Source: Pseudolabrys sp.
GTDB taxonomy: Bacteria > Pseudomonadota > Alphaproteobacteria > Rhizobiales > Xanthobacteraceae
DNA: 7,680 nt
Assembly (NCBI GenBank): GCA_026125925.1
Contig: JAHCKF010000158.1
Coordinates: forward strand, 1-7,680
Direction: 5' to 3'
Numbering within the stretch: the first letter of the stretch is position 1; every line of letters starts with the position of its first letter. The position numbers and the translations under genes are program-made. The notes under the pieces are model-generated. The model was not told where the DNA came from. It worked only from the letters and a program-made list of their open reading frames with translations, and made no database searches. Below, piece by piece: positions 5,971 to 7,680 of the stretch.

Positions 5971-5996
5971 AACGCGCGCCCGGATGCGTCAGTTCC
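5971..5996 (-). promoter_or_regulatory. EcfG-type general stress promoter (GGAAC-N17-CGTT), leftward
   Basis: On the minus strand, GGAAC (5992-5996) and CGTT (5971-5974) are 17 bp apart, again a full match to the EcfG consensus with the same spacing as the rightward copy at 5261-5286. Transcription should begin near 5964, leaving a leader of about 60 bases before the 78-residue protein. Confidence 0.7.
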
Positions 5997-6065
5997 GCAA
6001 GGCAGATACGCAGCAGCGGGACGGTGCTATCATGCGCAGTGGCGAAACCTTGTCCCAAACCGGCC

Positions 6066-6623
6066 ATGACCGAAGAGATTACGCAAACCACGGCCGGCAC
6101 AACACGCATCGCCGTGCGAACCACGACGATCGCGCATCTGTTCAACTCGATCGACCCCTCGCCTTTCCGGCAGAAGGATCTCGACAGCGGTGTCGAGTCG
6201 TTCATCACCGACTGGGTGCGTGAACTGCCGGCCGCCTCGCCTTTCGACATCGTCATCCGCCTGCCGGCCGGCGAACTGGCGAAACCGGAGGCGGCGCGCA
6301 TTCCCGAGGCCTTCGCGCACTACTTCGACGATCGGGCCAAAGCGGGCGAGCACGAGTTGCGCGAGCTGTTCCGCATTGGGCGCCGCTTCGTGCTGATTGG
6401 CCTCGTCGCGCTCGTCACCTGCCTTGGGGCCAGCCAGCTCGCGTCCGCCCTCATTCCGCACCCGGTGGTCGCGCGCGTGGTCGAGGAGAGCCTGATTTTC
6501 CTCGGCTGGGTCGCCAACTGGCGTCCCATCGAAATCTATCTGTATGACTGGCTGCCGATCCGCCGCCGCATCCACCTGTTTCAGCGGATTGCCGCCGCGC
6601 CGGTCCATGTCGAGGTGGACTAG
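6066..6623 (+). CDS. Conserved hypothetical membrane protein
   Basis: A 185-residue protein of unknown function. The N-terminal part is soluble and contains TIAHLFNSIDPSPFRQKDLD (21-40), then a segment FDIVIRLPAGE (60-70) and a charged helix (88-107). A hydrophobic segment follows (about 108-130), then a second weaker one (about 134-151). The end, GWVANWRPIEIYLYDWLPIR (147-166) plus a basic region, is the most distinctive part. I recall LFNxxDPSPF and WRPxEIxLYDWxPxR motifs in uncharacterised proteobacterial membrane proteins. The start is uncertain: ATG 6066 has no clear ribosome-binding site, and a GTG at 6024 would add 14 residues. The stop shares a CTAG with the stop of the opposing gene. 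It diverges from the 78-residue gene; I see only a -10-like TATCAT (6028-6033) without a -35. Confidence 0.8.
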   Translation: MTEEITQTTAGTTRIAVRTTTIAHLFNSIDPSPFRQKDLDSGVESFITDWVRELPAASPFDIVIRLPAGELAKPEAARIPEAFAHYFDDRAKAGEHELRELFRIGRRFVLIGLVALVTCLGASQLASALIPHPVVARVVEESLIFLGWVANWRPIEIYLYDWLPIRRRIHLFQRIAAAPVHVEVD

Positions 6624-7357
6624 CTCTCGCGCGGCGCCACCGCCAGATCGACAAAACCCGCAGCATCGAAGGCCTGGCGCACCAGGCCGGATTCCTTGGC
6701 CTCCTCGATCAACCGCGTGGCGAGTGCCAAGGCCTGCGGCCGCCCCTTCGGAACCGCGACGCTGATACCGGTCTGCTGGAACTGTCCCGGCAGAATGCGC
6801 GCGCCGGGCAGGCGCGGCAGCAGACCGAGGAATGAATCGTGCGATAGCGCGAAGGCATCGCCATCGCCGCGCTGCGCCATCGCCGTCATGATGTCGACGC
6901 CGGCGACCTCTTCGACGGCGGCGAGCGGCGCCGTACGCCTTGCGCTACGTGCCGTCGTGGTGTTGGCGATGGCGACGATGCGGATGCCGGCGCGATTGAC
7001 CTGCTCGATGGTGTGTATCTCGGAACCCGCCGGCACCAGGTAGGTGCTGCCCATGAGATAGAAGGACGGTCCGAAGGCGACGCGGGCCTCGCGCGCCGCA
7101 TCGCGCGGCATGAAGCCCATGTCGCAAGCGCCTTCGGCGACCGCATCGGTCAACTGGCCGGAGTTCGCAAACTCGGTGAGCGTCAGGGGCACGCCGAGCA
7201 GCGCCGCAAAGCCGCGCAGCAGGTCGATAGGCACGCCGTGGATGGCGCCATCGCCATCCTTGGCGGCGAAGGACAGGGATTTGACGGGGGCGACGACGAC
7301 ACCGCCGCGCAAGACGCCGGTGGGGACGAGTTCGTTGAGTCGGGTTGGATCGATCAT
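6620..7357 (-). CDS. Solute-binding protein family 3-like protein without signal peptide
   Basis: A 245-residue protein with the fold of amino-acid-type ABC transporter solute-binding proteins (periplasmic-binding protein type 2). Indicators are VPTGVLRGGVVVAP (11-24), GVPIDLLRGFAALLGVPLTL (41-60), GQLTDAVAEGACDMGFMPRD (67-86) and FYLMGSTYLVPAGS (99-112). The second lobe contains IRIVAIANT (125-133) and PGARILPGQF (184-193), and the end is ALATRLIEEAKESGLVRQA (211-229). Family members usually carry an export signal; this one starts MIDPTRLNELV and has none, with no upstream in-frame start. It may act in the cytoplasm, or be a non-transport ligand-binding protein. I recall leaderless homologues in Rhizobiales. 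The Shine-Dalgarno sequence is weak (GAAAG). No permease or ATPase gene is adjacent. The ligand is unknown. Confidence 0.85.
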   Translation of the reverse strand: MIDPTRLNELVPTGVLRGGVVVAPVKSLSFAAKDGDGAIHGVPIDLLRGFAALLGVPLTLTEFANSGQLTDAVAEGACDMGFMPRDAAREARVAFGPSFYLMGSTYLVPAGSEIHTIEQVNRAGIRIVAIANTTTARSARRTAPLAAVEEVAGVDIMTAMAQRGDGDAFALSHDSFLGLLPRLPGARILPGQFQQTGISVAVPKGRPQALALATRLIEEAKESGLVRQAFDAAGFVDLAVAPRES

Positions 7358-7398
7358 GCTTTCAGGTGTATCGGGCCAGGCACGCGATGAAAAGCCTT

Positions 7399-7510
7399 GC
7401 TGTCATTCCGGGACGCGCGTGAAACGCGGAGCCGGAATCCAGCATATACACAGAGCCCGCCGCTGGATTCCGCGGTTCGCACCTTCGGTGCGCCCCGGAA
7501 TGACGGCAGC
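7399..7510. repeat. Cruciform-forming palindromic repeat with TGTCATTCCGGG/CCCGGAATGAC ends
   Basis: A 112-bp element with inverted ends (GCTGTCATTCCGGG at 7399-7412; CCCGGAATGACGGCAGC ending at 7510, two bases inserted). Inner arms are GGAATCCAGC (7434-7443) and GCTGGATTCC (7462-7471). Each half holds its own small hairpin: CGCGT-GAA-ACGCG (7416-7428) and CGCACC-TTC-GGTGCG (7478-7492). The folded form is a symmetric branched cruciform. This matches, from memory, a very common intergenic repeat of Bradyrhizobium-group genomes. It occupies most of the gap between the SDR gene end and the solute-binding-like gene. Confidence 0.8.
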
Positions 7511-7511
7511 C

Positions 7512-7680
7512 TCAGAATTTCTCCACCCACGGCCGCAACTCGACCTCGAAGCTCCAGGCGCTGCGCGGCTGCTTGAGCGTCTGCATGTAGGTCCGCGCAA
7601 TGGCGTCGGGATCGAGCAACGCGTCGGGCTTGTCGGGATCGCGCGGACGGCGGGCGCTGGCGATGCCACCATCGATGACG
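7512..7680 (-). CDS. Short-chain dehydrogenase/reductase, C-terminal fragment (5' end outside window)
   Basis: The last 55 residues of a protein entering from the right edge, beginning VIDGGIASARRPRDPDKPDA and ending RSAWSFEVELRPWVEKF. The DPDAIARTYMQTLKQPRSAW stretch and the ELRPWVExF end are typical of a subgroup of SDR-family NAD(P)-dependent oxidoreductases in Alphaproteobacteria. The VIDGGI at the start of the fragment is where the last strand and loop of the Rossmann fold would fall. The cofactor motif and the YxxxK catalytic site lie outside the window, so substrate and activity cannot be judged. The stop is immediately followed by the palindromic repeat. Confidence 0.75.
   Translation of the reverse strand, partial: VIDGGIASARRPRDPDKPDALLDPDAIARTYMQTLKQPRSAWSFEVELRPWVEKF

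Noticed and set aside
6030..6608. A 192-codon leftward frame opposite the membrane-protein gene
   Set aside because: Composition (Arg/Asp/Gln-rich, no hydrophobic core) is that of an antisense frame, while the rightward frame has membrane segments and recognisable motifs.
7403..7672. An 89-codon leftward frame at the right edge
   Set aside because: It runs through the palindromic repeat in a different frame from the SDR C-terminus, which has clear family similarity and a stop at 7512.

Overview
The window is GC-rich, densely coding DNA that looks like a chromosome of an alphaproteobacterium of the order Hyphomicrobiales, near the Bradyrhizobium / Rhodopseudomonas / Xanthobacteraceae group. 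Three observations support this. The intergenic palindromic repeats have GTCAT-CCGGG ends of the type common in that group. Two promoters fit the alphaproteobacterial general-stress sigma factor (EcfG) consensus. Several small hypothetical proteins resemble ones I recall from Bradyrhizobium-like genomes. No rRNA, tRNA, CRISPR array, insertion sequence or phage gene is visible, and no gap without a gene exceeds about 235 bases.

Layout, left to right. Five leftward genes come first: (1) the N-terminal 562 residues of a biotin-dependent carboxylase alpha subunit, best matched to 3-methylcrotonyl-CoA carboxylase of leucine breakdown, running off the left edge; (2) a membrane-anchored periplasmic protein with four cysteines and a proline-rich tail, separated from gene 1 by a 160-bp multi-hairpin repeat; (3) a Bug/TctC-type periplasmic solute-binding protein with a good sigma70-like promoter; (4) a small GYD-domain protein; (5) a lysine/alanine/proline-rich, histone-H1-like protein ending in a compact conserved domain.

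An AT-rich divergent region (5094-5325) follows. Next is a compact convergent pair: a rightward 85-residue membrane-anchored protein and a leftward 78-residue protein. They face each other across one perfect GC hairpin terminator, and each is preceded by GGAAC-N17-CGTT, the EcfG promoter pattern. This is the most interesting local structure, a probable two-gene general-stress unit not suggested by either protein sequence alone.

The right end holds a rightward gene for an uncharacterised membrane protein. It meets a leftward gene for a solute-binding-like protein without a signal peptide; their stop codons share one CTAG tetranucleotide. A second cruciform-forming repeat and the C-terminal end of a short-chain dehydrogenase/reductase complete the window.

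Apart from the stress pair, the genes do not form one obvious pathway. The carboxylase, the solute-binding proteins and the SDR are metabolic or uptake functions of an organism using varied organic acids. I see no convincing new defence or mobile system here.
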